Assembly: GCF_024437745.1 (NCBI RefSeq)
Contig: NZ_JANFNY010000004.1
Coordinates: forward strand, 54,815 to 118,814
Reading direction: 5' to 3'
Length of the DNA stretch: 64,000 bases
DNA from: Roseomonas sp. GC11
GTDB taxonomy: Bacteria > Pseudomonadota > Alphaproteobacteria > Acetobacterales > Acetobacteraceae
Shown: positions 17,260 to 24,658 of the stretch, one piece after another
How positions within the stretch are numbered: the first letter of the stretch is position 1
Layout: each line of letters opens with the position of its first letter
Made by a program: the position numbers and the translations under genes
Notes under the pieces: generated by a model
What the model was told of the DNA's origin: nothing
The model's database searches: none
Seen by the model: the letters and a program-made list of their open reading frames with translations, nothing else

Positions 17260-17700
17260 TCACCCCTCGGTCACACTTCCCTTGCCTTCGAGAAGGGCGA
17301 TCTGGAAGTCGATATACCGCCTCGCCTTCCGAAGGTCTTGCAGCCCATCCTTGGCGTCATAGCGGCAGACATACTTGATGATGTTGCCGATGGCGAAAGG
17401 GAGGTTGTTCTGCATGATGAAGTTGATCGGCTCGATCTTGAACCGGGCGTAGTGGTGAGGCTTCACCACGGGGTCGGAGACAATGAGGGGCGGCGAGGCG
17501 GTCTCCCCCGCCCCCTCGTCGATTGGATCGAAGTCGTTTTCCGGGAGAATGAATTGCTCTCCCGTCCGCTCATTGCGCGCCCAGGGAACAGAAGTGTTCC
17601 CTTCGAGAACCACCGCGGTATCCCCCCGCTCATAGTACGAGTGAGCGAAAGGCTGGCTGCGGTTGGCGACGACACGCTGCCATCGTTTGAACTTACTCAA
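17260..17700 (-). CDS. DUF3310 domain protein
   Basis: The protein has 146 residues. The C-terminal part (about 85-140: KPHHYARFKIEPINFIMQNNLPFAIGNIIKYVCRYDAKDGLQDLRKARRY, interrupted here) is a clear DUF3310 domain. This small phage domain is often annotated as nucleotide-kinase-like but its activity is not established. The N-terminal half is unrecognised. The only start near the upstream gene is TTG at 17700 within TTGA, overlapping that gene's stop. An ATG does not occur until well inside. Confidence 0.8.
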   Translation of the reverse strand: MSKFKRWQRVVANRSQPFAHSYYERGDTAVVLEGNTSVPWARNERTGEQFILPENDFDPIDEGAGETASPPLIVSDPVVKPHHYARFKIEPINFIMQNNLPFAIGNIIKYVCRYDAKDGLQDLRKARRYIDFQIALLEGKGSVTEG

Positions 17701-18260
17701 TAGAAATCCTCCATCACCGAATGCTTGCCGGTGTGCGGATCGACCACCCACACCTCATCGAACTCGCCCACCTGGGGCGGCTCATAGGAAGCCCGCATGG
17801 TCTCGATGACTTCCCACGGGATATGCTTGCCGGTCGCCTCAGCGCGCGCCTGGAGGCGCTGCCGGTGCAGTTCCTCGGGGACCGGGAAGAGGACGCCGAT
17901 GGTGTGGTATGTCGGAACCAAGTCCTCGCCCATGAACCGCACCACATCGTTAGGGGCGGGGCGAAGGCGCCGAAGGTACTTCTCTCGCGAGGCGCGACGG
18001 AGGAGGGTGCGGTCCACCGCTACGGGCTTTGATGAGCGATACGCCCCGCGCGCGCTGATAAGCGAGGCACCTTCCAGGGCCTTCATATCCACCCCGGGGA
18101 ACACCTCGGAGTAGGTTCGCCCCGTGGCGCGACACTTCGCTTCAATCATGTCATCCGTGGAGACCACGGCGATATCGGGGTGCTGCTCCACCAGCTTGGC
18201 GCGGAAGGTACTCTTACCGGCGCCAGGGAGGCCGATGAGGAAATAGGCGGGAAGGATCAT
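17697..18260 (-). CDS. P-loop kinase, polynucleotide-kinase-like
   Basis: The protein has 187 residues from the ATG at 18260 (ATGA junction). Walker A GLPGAGKST is at about residues 9-17, VVSTDDMIE follows the second strand, and an HRQRLQAR lid segment is present, as in T4 polynucleotide kinase 5'-kinase domains and zeta-toxin-like AAA_33 kinases. There is no phosphatase domain. A nucleic-acid 5'-OH kinase role is the best guess. It sits one gene from a nucleotidyltransferase, which suggests RNA or DNA end processing. Confidence 0.7.
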   Translation of the reverse strand: MILPAYFLIGLPGAGKSTFRAKLVEQHPDIAVVSTDDMIEAKCRATGRTYSEVFPGVDMKALEGASLISARGAYRSSKPVAVDRTLLRRASREKYLRRLRPAPNDVVRFMGEDLVPTYHTIGVLFPVPEELHRQRLQARAEATGKHIPWEVIETMRASYEPPQVGEFDEVWVVDPHTGKHSVMEDFY

Positions 18261-18496
18261 GCAGAGGTTCCCTTGTCCATGAGGTGATCGGGGCAGACCA
18301 GGGGGACGCCCAGGGTGCCCGGAGGCCAGCATCGGGTGTGCGGGGTGATCCGCATTTGCTCCCAGGGCGCAGGCACGCTGGGAGCCGCAGGGAAGAGCTT
18401 GGAGGGCAGGATGAGGCTGGCGGCTACCACCACAGGCAGGAGGGCGTGGAGGGCCGCCAGGAACAACCAGCGGCGCGGAAAACGCATGGTGCTCAT
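18257..18496 (-). CDS. Small membrane protein
   Basis: The protein has 79 residues, starting in an ATGA junction. A basic N-terminus (MSTMRFPRRW) precedes one hydrophobic segment, about residues 10-28. A Pro-rich C-terminal region has two Cys residues (TRCWPP, LVCPD) that could form a periplasmic disulfide. No family is recognised. Superinfection exclusion or lysis control would fit such a protein but are guesses. Confidence 0.6.
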   Translation of the reverse strand: MSTMRFPRRWLFLAALHALLPVVVAASLILPSKLFPAAPSVPAPWEQMRITPHTRCWPPGTLGVPLVCPDHLMDKGTSA

Positions 18497-19080
18497 GGGT
18501 GGGTCATCTCCGGGTGGAAGGCGACACGCATCTCTCCCCAACGCCCCGCCGGGCGGAGGAAGCGCCAGCCCGTGAAGCGGGTCTCCCAGCGGCGAACCCG
18601 GCGCGCGCTGCGGGCCAACTGCTTGGGATCATCGGGGCCGCAGTAGGTGGCTGTGCGGGTGCTGATGGCGGCCTCGAAGCCATGCCCCAGGAGAAGCTTT
18701 CCGGTGCCCCCGTAGCCCACCCGGCAGAAGTCGAAGTCCACCCGATGGATGACTTCGGAGAGCGGAAGGGGCTCCCGAAGGACGATGATCTGCACCGGCA
18801 GGGGGAAGGGCATCAGCGGGGAGTATTCCCACACCTCGGCCACCTCAGCGCGCATGGCGCCACCGCCGTAGCCTTCGAGCACCAACGGGGTCATGCCCTG
18901 CCAGGAGCCCAAGAGCGACCGAAGGCCCGCACGGGTGATGAAAATGTCCACGTCCTTCGGCTTCACGCCAGCCGCCAGGTCACGCAGGTAGCCACCCACG
19001 ATGGCGGCGCTGGGGTCGTGCTGTTGGATGATCTGGAGGAGGCGCTTGGTCTCCTCGGGGATATCGCTCTCGGTGAGCAT
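18493..19080 (-). CDS. Nucleotidyltransferase, poly(A) polymerase/CCA-enzyme head-like
   Basis: The protein has 195 residues. The motif IVGGYLRDL at about 28-36 and DVDIFI at about 43-48 are the GG..hRD and DxD signatures of the pol-beta nucleotidyltransferase superfamily, as in tRNA CCA-adding enzymes. A third acidic strand is likely at RVDFDFCRVGY. No RNA-binding body domain is visible, so this is a head-only enzyme. The start is ATG 19080 in a TGATG junction; GTG at 19083 is the alternative. It may add nucleotides to RNA ends or modify a host target. Confidence 0.7.
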   Translation of the reverse strand: MLTESDIPEETKRLLQIIQQHDPSAAIVGGYLRDLAAGVKPKDVDIFITRAGLRSLLGSWQGMTPLVLEGYGGGAMRAEVAEVWEYSPLMPFPLPVQIIVLREPLPLSEVIHRVDFDFCRVGYGGTGKLLLGHGFEAAISTRTATYCGPDDPKQLARSARRVRRWETRFTGWRFLRPAGRWGEMRVAFHPEMTHP

Positions 19081-19265
19081 CACTCGCTCACCTTTTCAAC
19101 TTCCACGTCCAACTTCTCGCTGTCGCAGAGTTTGAGGGTTAACCAGTGCAGGTCTGCTTCCCAGAAGGCGTCCACTGCATCTTCGGTGTTGTCCGCCTCA
19201 ACCTCCGCAGACCCGCTCTGGACCTGCTTCACTAAGCGTATGATCGTCACCTTGTACTTCGGCAT
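19080..19265 (-). CDS. Hypothetical small protein
   Basis: The protein has 61 residues from the ATG at 19265, preceded by AAGGAAA. It alternates basic and hydrophobic residues at the start (MPKYKVTIIRLVKQV), then is acidic. A compact alpha/beta fold is likely. Family not recognised. Confidence 0.6.
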   Translation of the reverse strand: MPKYKVTIIRLVKQVQSGSAEVEADNTEDAVDAFWEADLHWLTLKLCDSEKLDVEVEKVSE

Positions 19266-19275
19266 GTTGATTTCC

Positions 19276-20013
19276 TTACTTCGAGGGAGGGTTCCACAGA
19301 CGAACTTGCTTCGCCGTGAAGTCGTAATCCGAGACGCGGCACATGCGCGCCACCCGGGCCTGCACCAGCGCGTCCTCTTCGGTGAGGCCCTTGGCCTCGA
19401 AGGCGGCAACCACGGCGGGCCAGTAGTCACCTTCAGCTGCTTCGAGGATCGCGGCGGCTTTCTTCGGGCCGATCCCAGGGCATCCCTTATAGCCATCCGT
19501 GGGATCGCCCATGAGCGTCTGGGTCATGTGCCAGAGGTCACCGGCCTCGCGGGTTACCTCAACGATCTCGCCACCACGGCAGACCAGCCCGGGGATTTGC
19601 AGGAGGTCTTTGTCGGCGGTGAAGATGATCTTCTCGGTGCCCGGCAGGAGCTTCCGGTTGGTCGCCAGGATGCCCAGTACATCATCCGCCTCCAGCGTTG
19701 GGCGGAGCCATGCCTTGCGCTTGTCGAGGAGATAGGCGCGCGCAGTGGGGAGACCGAGGGGCTTCTTGCTGGGGTCTCGATTGGATTTGTATGAGGGCAA
19801 CACGCCCAGGCGCCAGTTGTTCTCCGAGGCGTCAGAGAGGCACAGCACCATGTCGTCTGCCCAGCACGCCGCTACCGCCTTGTCGATCTCGTGCTCCAAC
19901 ACGGAGATCATCTCGTCCTCGTCCAGATAGACGGAGCCGAAGAGAACCTTCTGACATGAGCACGCGGCGCGGTAGGCGATGCCGTCAGCGTCGATCAGCG
20001 CCACACGGGTCAA
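19276..20013 (-). CDS. 5'-3' exonuclease / flap nuclease, gp6-like
   Basis: The protein has 245 residues (T7 gp6: 300). Acidic metal-binding residues of the FEN family are visible: ALIDADGIAYRA, the LEADDVLGIL motif, FTADKDLLQIPG, and the helix-hairpin-helix region GDPTDGYKGCPGIGPKKAAAIL. It degrades host DNA and removes RNA primers in T7-like replication. It begins in an ATGA junction after a 67-residue gene. Confidence 0.92.
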   Translation of the reverse strand: MTRVALIDADGIAYRAACSCQKVLFGSVYLDEDEMISVLEHEIDKAVAACWADDMVLCLSDASENNWRLGVLPSYKSNRDPSKKPLGLPTARAYLLDKRKAWLRPTLEADDVLGILATNRKLLPGTEKIIFTADKDLLQIPGLVCRGGEIVEVTREAGDLWHMTQTLMGDPTDGYKGCPGIGPKKAAAILEAAEGDYWPAVVAAFEAKGLTEEDALVQARVARMCRVSDYDFTAKQVRLWNPPSK

Positions 20014-20213
20014 TGTGCGCTCCTCAGGTATTCCTCATCCTGCGGGGCCTGATTGACGGGCTGTGGGAGGCGGTGGAAGAACACCACATCGTGCGGTGTG
20101 AAGTCGGGGATGATCGCCAGGAGTTCAGCGGCGGTCGTGTCCGCTGGCGTGTTGAACCAGCCGGAGCCGCCATCAGCGGTCACCACAAGCCAGCCCTGCA
20201 TCTCGGGGGGCAT
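20010..20213 (-). CDS. Hypothetical small protein
   Basis: The protein has 67 residues, starting at the ATG at 20213 after AAGGAGGC. It overlaps the end of the GIY-YIG gene by about 40 bases. The sequence is acidic (PADTTAAELLAIIPDFTPHDVVFFHRLP). No domain is recognised. Confidence 0.6.
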   Translation of the reverse strand: MPPEMQGWLVVTADGGSGWFNTPADTTAAELLAIIPDFTPHDVVFFHRLPQPVNQAPQDEEYLRSAH

Positions 20214-20571
20214 GGAGCCTCCTTGTCTGGTGGTTGAAGAGAGGCCGCAGCACCCACAGGAGCCGCAGTTCCTCAAACTCGGGGAAGGCACAGAGGCGCC
20301 AGGCCACCAGTAGTCCCCCCGGGGAGACCCCGAAGAGGCTCTGGGCGTGCTCCCTGAGGCGCGCGCGGATAGATCGTGTGCTCTGCCCCGCGTAGAGACA
20401 GAGGCCCGTCTGGCTGTCCCACAGGGCATAGACCCCAGGGCGCGCCGGGATGGCGTCGAGGAGGAACGCTAGAGGGCCTTGGGTGTCCCAGGGGAGATCA
20501 ATGGGTATCCGCCCAGTTGGCCCCGTGACTGGCGCCGCCAGTGATTGGGCAGCGGAAGGTGAAGTCCTCAC
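20173..20571 (-). CDS. GIY-YIG nuclease-domain protein
   Basis: The core PARPGVYALWD...LCLYAGQSTRSIRARLREH (about residues 45-80) carries the GIY (GVY) and YIG (LYAG) strands and the Arg-bearing helix of this nuclease fold. The start is a problem. The frame has no ATG; GTG at 20571 lies inside DNA polymerase, and ATT at 20502 overlaps the polymerase stop. The gene is single-domain, so it could be a free-standing homing endonuclease or a repair/exclusion nuclease. T7-like phages often carry HNH genes in this part of the genome, GIY-YIG less often. Confidence 0.7.
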   Translation of the reverse strand: MRTSPSAAQSLAAPVTGPTGRIPIDLPWDTQGPLAFLLDAIPARPGVYALWDSQTGLCLYAGQSTRSIRARLREHAQSLFGVSPGGLLVAWRLCAFPEFEELRLLWVLRPLFNHQTRRLHAPRDAGLACGDR

Positions 20572-22456
20572 CGGCCTTGGCGAGAGCCGCGATGGCGAGG
20601 GCGGAGAACTTCTCAACCAGCGCCGGGCGTACCTCTGCCTGCGCCTCATCATGGACATTGGCAACGAACTCGTAATCTTCCCCAGGGGTCATGCCTTCGG
20701 CCTGGAGCATGTCGTCAAGGCAGATGAGGGCCTGCTTCATGATGACGGCGCCTGCCGACTGAAGCAGCGTGTTGAGCGCGGCGTTGGCGGATCGGCACCG
20801 AAGGATGCGCCTGTCGATCCCGAAGATATACCCTCGCGTCTTGACGGCGGCCTGCACCTGCTCAATCAGCTTCGCCAGGGCGGGCATATTGCGGAGGAAG
20901 CGGGTACGCGCAGATTTCCCTGCGGAGACCATCTGGGCTTCGCTTCCGCGGACGCCTAGGATTTCCCCAAGCTTCGCGTTGCCTGCTCCGTAAATGAAGG
21001 CATAGAACCAGACTTTCGCGATATCGCGTCCCGAGAGCTTCTTGCCGTCGATGGCGTAGAGTTTCTTCGGGTCGAGACCAAGAGCCTTGGCGTTCAGCGT
21101 GTGCGCGTCGGTCCCCTCTTCCTTCGAGCCTGCGTTGACCGCACGGACGAAGGCGCCCCCATCGAAGGGAGCCATGAAGTGGCCCAAGCACCGGAGTTCC
21201 AGCGCGTCAGCGTCGAAGCCCACAAGCTCATAGCCAGGCCCAGCGCAGAAGAGCGCGCGGCATTCCTTACCGAACGGCGCGCGGATGCTGGGCACCTGGG
21301 CGAGGTTCGGGCGGCTGTGCGTGCAGCGCCCGGTATGCGCGCCGCCGGTATTCACATCACCATGGATGCGGCCCAGGCGGCAGTGATTGAGCCACGCTTC
21401 CTTGCCGGTCGCGATCTGCCCGATGCGCTTCTCCAGCATTAGGTACCGCGCCAGCGCCTTGGCCTCAGGGTAGGGCAGGACGCCAAGCACCTGCTCATCC
21501 ACCTTCGGCCTGCCGTCAGGCGTGAACTCCTTCGGCTTCCAGCCCCGGAGTTTCATCAGCCGGTCAGCGAAGTCCTGCCGGGATGACGGCTCGAACTCGT
21601 GCAGCGTCACCTTGGAGTACGGAGAGCCCGCAGTGTAGGTGACGATGTGCTCCAGGCCGGTGGCCTCGAAGAACGTCTTGCGGCGCATGGTCCGCTTCGG
21701 TTCCACCAGGGCCATCTTCGGGGCACCATCAAGCCGCCACCAGGGAGCGAAGATTTTCCGCAGCCCGGCCTCGGCCTCCACCTTCTCGGCCATCAGCTTC
21801 GCATGGAGTTCACCCGCAGCCTTCTCGTTGAAGCAGAAGCCGCGGCGTTCCTGGCGCGCGATGATCCAACAGAAGCGGTGTTCAAGGTCCACCGCACGGG
21901 GCGAGAGGTTCGCCTTCTGGAGTTCTTGGTAGAGCCGCAGGGTGACCGTGGTATCCTGCTCGCAGTATTCCTGCATCTCAGGAGACCACTCGGCCCAGGC
22001 GTCACCCTCCTTGGTGTTGTGAGTGGCGTCGCCGTAGTCACCCTTCAGCACCCCGAGGCGCTGGCCCCACGCCTTCAGCGATTGGCTGCCGGTGAGCTTA
22101 CCTTCAGGGGCCTTGAAGGGGGACTTCTTGGGGTCTTTGGCGGCGTCCCAGTCGGCCTGGCGGAGCACGTCTCCGGTCATCCAGAGGCGGGCAGCCACGA
22201 GGGTATCATAGACGCGACCCCGCCAGGTCCACCCCGGGTAGAGCTTCTGGAGCGCCGGGAGGTCATACTTGATGACGTTGTGCCCGATGATCTCCTCGGC
22301 TTCGGAGAGTAGCTTCAGGCCCTCCGTGAGGGATGGCCCGGAGGCGAAACAGGACGCCACGAGAGCGCCCGTGTCGGCGTCCCGCAGGACCAACGAGTGC
22401 AGCCGGGAGACGGTCGGCAGCAGCCCGTTGGTCTCGATATCGAAGATCAGGCGCAA
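20498..22456 (-). CDS. DNA polymerase, family A with 3'-5' exonuclease (gp5-like)
   Basis: The protein has 652 residues (T7 gp5: 704). Exonuclease motif I is IFDIETNGLL at residues 4-13 and motif II is IGHNVIKYDLPAL near 57. The palm carries motif A VGFDADALELRCLGHFM, motif B RDIAKVWFYAFIYGAGNAKL and motif C NVHDEAQAEV. The C-terminus ends in His (WADTH), as in T7 polymerase (WAICH), where it completes the active site. The start codon is TTG at 22456, or CTG at 22450 within a CTGA junction. A duplicated fragment of this gene elsewhere shows CTG AGG CTG ATC at the same place, so a non-ATG start seems fixed. Confidence 0.95.
   Translation of the reverse strand: MRLIFDIETNGLLPTVSRLHSLVLRDADTGALVASCFASGPSLTEGLKLLSEAEEIIGHNVIKYDLPALQKLYPGWTWRGRVYDTLVAARLWMTGDVLRQADWDAAKDPKKSPFKAPEGKLTGSQSLKAWGQRLGVLKGDYGDATHNTKEGDAWAEWSPEMQEYCEQDTTVTLRLYQELQKANLSPRAVDLEHRFCWIIARQERRGFCFNEKAAGELHAKLMAEKVEAEAGLRKIFAPWWRLDGAPKMALVEPKRTMRRKTFFEATGLEHIVTYTAGSPYSKVTLHEFEPSSRQDFADRLMKLRGWKPKEFTPDGRPKVDEQVLGVLPYPEAKALARYLMLEKRIGQIATGKEAWLNHCRLGRIHGDVNTGGAHTGRCTHSRPNLAQVPSIRAPFGKECRALFCAGPGYELVGFDADALELRCLGHFMAPFDGGAFVRAVNAGSKEEGTDAHTLNAKALGLDPKKLYAIDGKKLSGRDIAKVWFYAFIYGAGNAKLGEILGVRGSEAQMVSAGKSARTRFLRNMPALAKLIEQVQAAVKTRGYIFGIDRRILRCRSANAALNTLLQSAGAVIMKQALICLDDMLQAEGMTPGEDYEFVANVHDEAQAEVRPALVEKFSALAIAALAKAGEDFTFRCPITGGASHGANWADTH
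22401..22450. repeat. 50-bp direct repeat, copy in DNA polymerase 5' end
   Basis: It matches 23431-23480 at 48 of 50 positions; both differences are synonymous in the polymerase frame. The two copies flank the methyltransferase gene. Confidence 0.95.
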
Positions 22457-23385
22457 GCAGCGTCAGCCTTGACGATGGCGCGACCGATGATCTCCGGGAT
22501 TAGCGGGACGACTGCGTTCCCGAGGGCGGTAATTCGGTCCACCCGAGAGGGAACCCCATAAGCCACTCTACCCACGTCGGGTTCAGTGGCCCACCCATGT
22601 GCTCGCTCAGGGGACGCGAGTTCTGCCGCGAGGCACGACTGCAAGATTTCCAGTCGCGAGCCGTGGGGGTGGGCCAAACCTGCACCGCCTCCGAGAGCGT
22701 AGCACGTCCCTCCTCCACTCGCCGGAAGCACTTCTCCGTCGCGGAGGCTGCACCCTTGGGGCCGTCCGTGGCGCGCGGCGTGGGCCACTGGCGCATCTCT
22801 TCCCGCAGAACACGGGTCGGAAGGTCGTCGTCGCAACGTGGGCGTCGGTCCAGCGGGTTCGGCCCTTTCGCGTCCGACGCGTATGGTGTGGGCCACGAGC
22901 CAGATGCGATCTCGCCTGTGGCGAGCGCCAAGGGCGGAAGCGGGAATACAGTTCCAGAGAGCATCATAGCCGATCTCAGCGAGTGACCGGAGAACTGCGT
23001 CCACTCCGCGAGAGCGAAGGGCTGGGGAGTTTTCCGCGACAACCCACGCCGGGCGGCACTCGTTGATGAGGCGGTGGAACTCCCACCAGAGGCCGGAGCG
23101 TTCGCCGGAGAGACCGGCTCCCCGTCCAGCGAGGGAGATATCCTGGCAGGGGAAGCCCCCGCAGATGAGGTCAGGGAGGGGAACTCCGTCTTGCCGCAGG
23201 CGCACAGCGGAAAGCTCCCGCACGTCCGGGTAGATCGGGACGCCAGGGAAGCGGTGAGCCAGCACGCGCTGCGGGTAGGGGTTGATCTCGCAGAAGGCGG
23301 AGGTGCGGATACCTGCACGCTCGAAGCCGAGAGCAAACCCGCCGATCCCTGCGAAAAGATCGAGCGAGTTCAGGGTGTGGCTCAG
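22447..23385 (-). CDS. DNA (cytosine-5) methyltransferase
   Basis: Motif I SLDLFAGIGGFALGF is near the N-terminus, motif IV GGFPCQDIS carries the catalytic Cys, motif VI is VVAENS (Ser where Val is usual), motif VIII is ARHRRDRIWLVAH, and motif X is ITALGNAVVP. All are present and in order in 312 residues, so the enzyme looks functional. No restriction partner is nearby, so self-protection against host restriction is likely. The start is taken as CTG at 23385 in a CTGA junction, just before motif I. The only in-frame ATG (23517) would add 44 residues translated out of frame through a chimeric scar and the end of the upstream gene. Confidence 0.85.
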   Translation of the reverse strand: MSHTLNSLDLFAGIGGFALGFERAGIRTSAFCEINPYPQRVLAHRFPGVPIYPDVRELSAVRLRQDGVPLPDLICGGFPCQDISLAGRGAGLSGERSGLWWEFHRLINECRPAWVVAENSPALRSRGVDAVLRSLAEIGYDALWNCIPASALGARHRRDRIWLVAHTIRVGRERAEPAGPTPTLRRRPSDPCSAGRDAPVAHAARHGRPQGCSLRDGEVLPASGGGTCYALGGGAGLAHPHGSRLEILQSCLAAELASPERAHGWATEPDVGRVAYGVPSRVDRITALGNAVVPLIPEIIGRAIVKADAACA

Positions 23386-23486
23386 GGTTCCACCAGGCGC
23401 AGCGGCGGGAGCGCACTCCGCGCCTCCTTCAGCCGGGAGACGGTCGGTAGCAGCCCATTGGTCTCGATATCGAAGATCAGCCTCAG
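23382..23486 (-). pseudogene. Chimeric scar: polymerase N-terminus fused to the end of the 64-residue gene
   Basis: An open stretch of 34 codons starting with CTG (in a CTGA junction at the stop of the 106-residue gene) reads as the first 19 residues of DNA polymerase (ending TVSRL), then KEARSALPPLRLVEP and a stop. That second part copies the end of the 64-residue gene (KEARSSLPPLRLVTE). The join is in frame at CGGCTG, which both parents share. It is a recombination product; whether it is translated is unknown. Confidence 0.85.
23431..23480. repeat. 50-bp direct repeat, truncated polymerase copy
   Basis: This is the copy of 22401-22450 upstream of the methyltransferase. It breaks off after codons for TVSRL at a shared CGGCTG hexamer. 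Confidence 0.95.
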
Positions 23487-23803
23487 GGGTCGATATCCTG
23501 AGGCAGACGCAGCGCATAGAAATCTTCGGCGTCGTCGAGGGGACGCAGAAAAGGCGCGCCGCCGAGCTTGGTGTCACCCTCTTCGCAGCGCCACCCAATC
23601 TCGTTCGACCACCAAGAACCCCGCTCCTCCAACTTGCATTGGAGGCATATACGCCGGGGGTTCGTGGGGGTGCCGGACGAGTGGTAGCCGCGCCAATGGG
23701 CCACCTCAGGGTGCGGACACGCTTCTTGAAGCGCGCGCACCTGCTCCTTGGCTTGGGCAGCGATCCGGCGGAACCGGCGCTCGATCTGGAGAACCGTGGT
23801 CAT
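23483..23803 (-). CDS. Hypothetical protein with possible zinc-binding Cys/His
   Basis: The protein has 106 residues, starting in an ATGA junction. An N-terminal basic helix is followed by ACPHPEVAHWRGYHSS and RICLQCKLEE, giving C-P-H and C-x2-C pairs that could bind one zinc ion, then WWSNEIGWRCEEGDTKLG. It lies between the 64-residue gene and the scar. Family not recognised; phage zinc proteins of this size often bind nucleic acid. Confidence 0.6.
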   Translation of the reverse strand: MTTVLQIERRFRRIAAQAKEQVRALQEACPHPEVAHWRGYHSSGTPTNPRRICLQCKLEERGSWWSNEIGWRCEEGDTKLGGAPFLRPLDDAEDFYALRLPQDIDP

Positions 23804-23994
23804 TCGGTCACCAGGCGCAGCGGCGGCAGACTGGAGCGCGCCTCCTTCAGCCGTGCGGTCTGGTTGCAGTATTCCAGCGCCGCCTCAACGCGCTTCTCGT
23901 GAGCCATCGTCTCGCGCGCTGAAGCCCAGGTCGCATAGACCGCCTGGGCGCGCGCCATCAGTTGCGCCGGGGTGGCGCCTTCGTGTTTGTCCAT
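23800..23994 (-). CDS. Hypothetical small helical protein
   Basis: The protein has 64 residues from an ATG after GAGGGCGAC. It is mostly alpha-helical in composition (Ala, Arg, Glu). Its last 17 residues are repeated in the chimeric scar 400 bases downstream. It is followed by an ATGA junction. Confidence 0.6.
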   Translation of the reverse strand: MDKHEGATPAQLMARAQAVYATWASARETMAHEKRVEAALEYCNQTARLKEARSSLPPLRLVTE

Positions 23995-24024
23995 GTCGCC
24001 CTCTCGTGGAGTGGCTGGGGTTGT

Positions 24025-24044
24025 GGGGGGGGGGGGGGGGGGGG
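24025..24044. repeat. Homopolymer of 20 G
   Basis: An uninterrupted run of 20 G on the plus strand (C on the coding strand) lies immediately after the stop codon of the 155-residue gene and before the ribosome-binding site of the next. It does not disturb a reading frame. It may be a sequencing or assembly artefact or a true slippage site. Confidence 0.9.
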
Positions 24045-24512
24045 TTAGGAGGAGGAGGAGGACTGCGCCTTGGTGTGCGCTGCGAGATGAGTGGCGAGGT
24101 GAGTGGCGAGTTCACGCGCCAGCATGTCCGCCATGTATTCCCGCGCGCCATCCGGGATCATCTCGGGGGGCATCGTGAGGTGAAACCCCACGCGCTGCAT
24201 GATGACGCGGTGGGTCTGCACGGAACCCCGAGGCGCGCCCACATCTGCCAGCGGGGAACCCTGGGCGGCCAGGAGGGTCACCGCAGGCTCACCACCCACC
24301 AGCATGGTGGCGACCGGCTTGCGGCCATTCTGCTCCCGCCAGAAGATCGCCTCGCGCCGCGCCTCGGCAGCTTCCCGGCGGGCCTTGATCGCGGCGGCGG
24401 CCTCCGCGCGATGGAGGCTGCGCCGTGCGTCATAGGCCGCACCATCGACGCCACCCAGGAGACGCAGCAGGTGGGACCGCAGGCGCTTCCCGAGGGTGCG
24501 CAGGGGGTACAT
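24045..24512 (-). CDS. Hypothetical helical protein
   Basis: The protein has 155 residues from the ATG at 24512 in a TGATG junction. Residues 25-60 are a highly charged Ala/Arg/Glu helix (coiled-coil-like). The C-terminus ends in a Ser run. No family is recognised. It lies downstream of the primase-helicase and a 48-residue gene. A longer frame upstream of the chosen ATG is Pro-rich and shadows the other gene. Confidence 0.6.
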   Translation of the reverse strand: MYPLRTLGKRLRSHLLRLLGGVDGAAYDARRSLHRAEAAAAIKARREAAEARREAIFWREQNGRKPVATMLVGGEPAVTLLAAQGSPLADVGAPRGSVQTHRVIMQRVGFHLTMPPEMIPDGAREYMADMLARELATHLATHLAAHTKAQSSSSS

Positions 24513-24658
24513 CACGGGAGCCTCCAGAGGAGCCAGAGGAGCGCGCGGCGCCACGCCGGGAGGCTGTGGTAGAGGAAGGCGTCGTGGCGGCCCCAGACGA
24601 GGCCATGCGCCTTCCACCACACACGGTCATAGAGACGCACCAAGTCAGAAATCTTCAT
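24512..24658 (-). CDS. Small basic, Trp-rich protein (48 residues)
   Basis: ATG at 24658 overlaps the end of the primase-helicase by 14 bases, and the TGA overlaps the next ATG. It begins MKISDLVRLYDRVWWKAHGL and ends RRALLWLLWRLP. Trp, Arg and Leu are frequent, giving an amphipathic or membrane-associated character. Tight coupling on both sides supports it as a gene. Confidence 0.55.
   Translation of the reverse strand: MKISDLVRLYDRVWWKAHGLVWGRHDAFLYHSLPAWRRALLWLLWRLP

Noticed and set aside
23386..23598. N-terminal extension of the methyltransferase upstream of CTG 23385
   Set aside because: It reads out of frame through the end of the 106-residue gene and the polymerase/64-residue-gene scar, so it is not a conserved domain.
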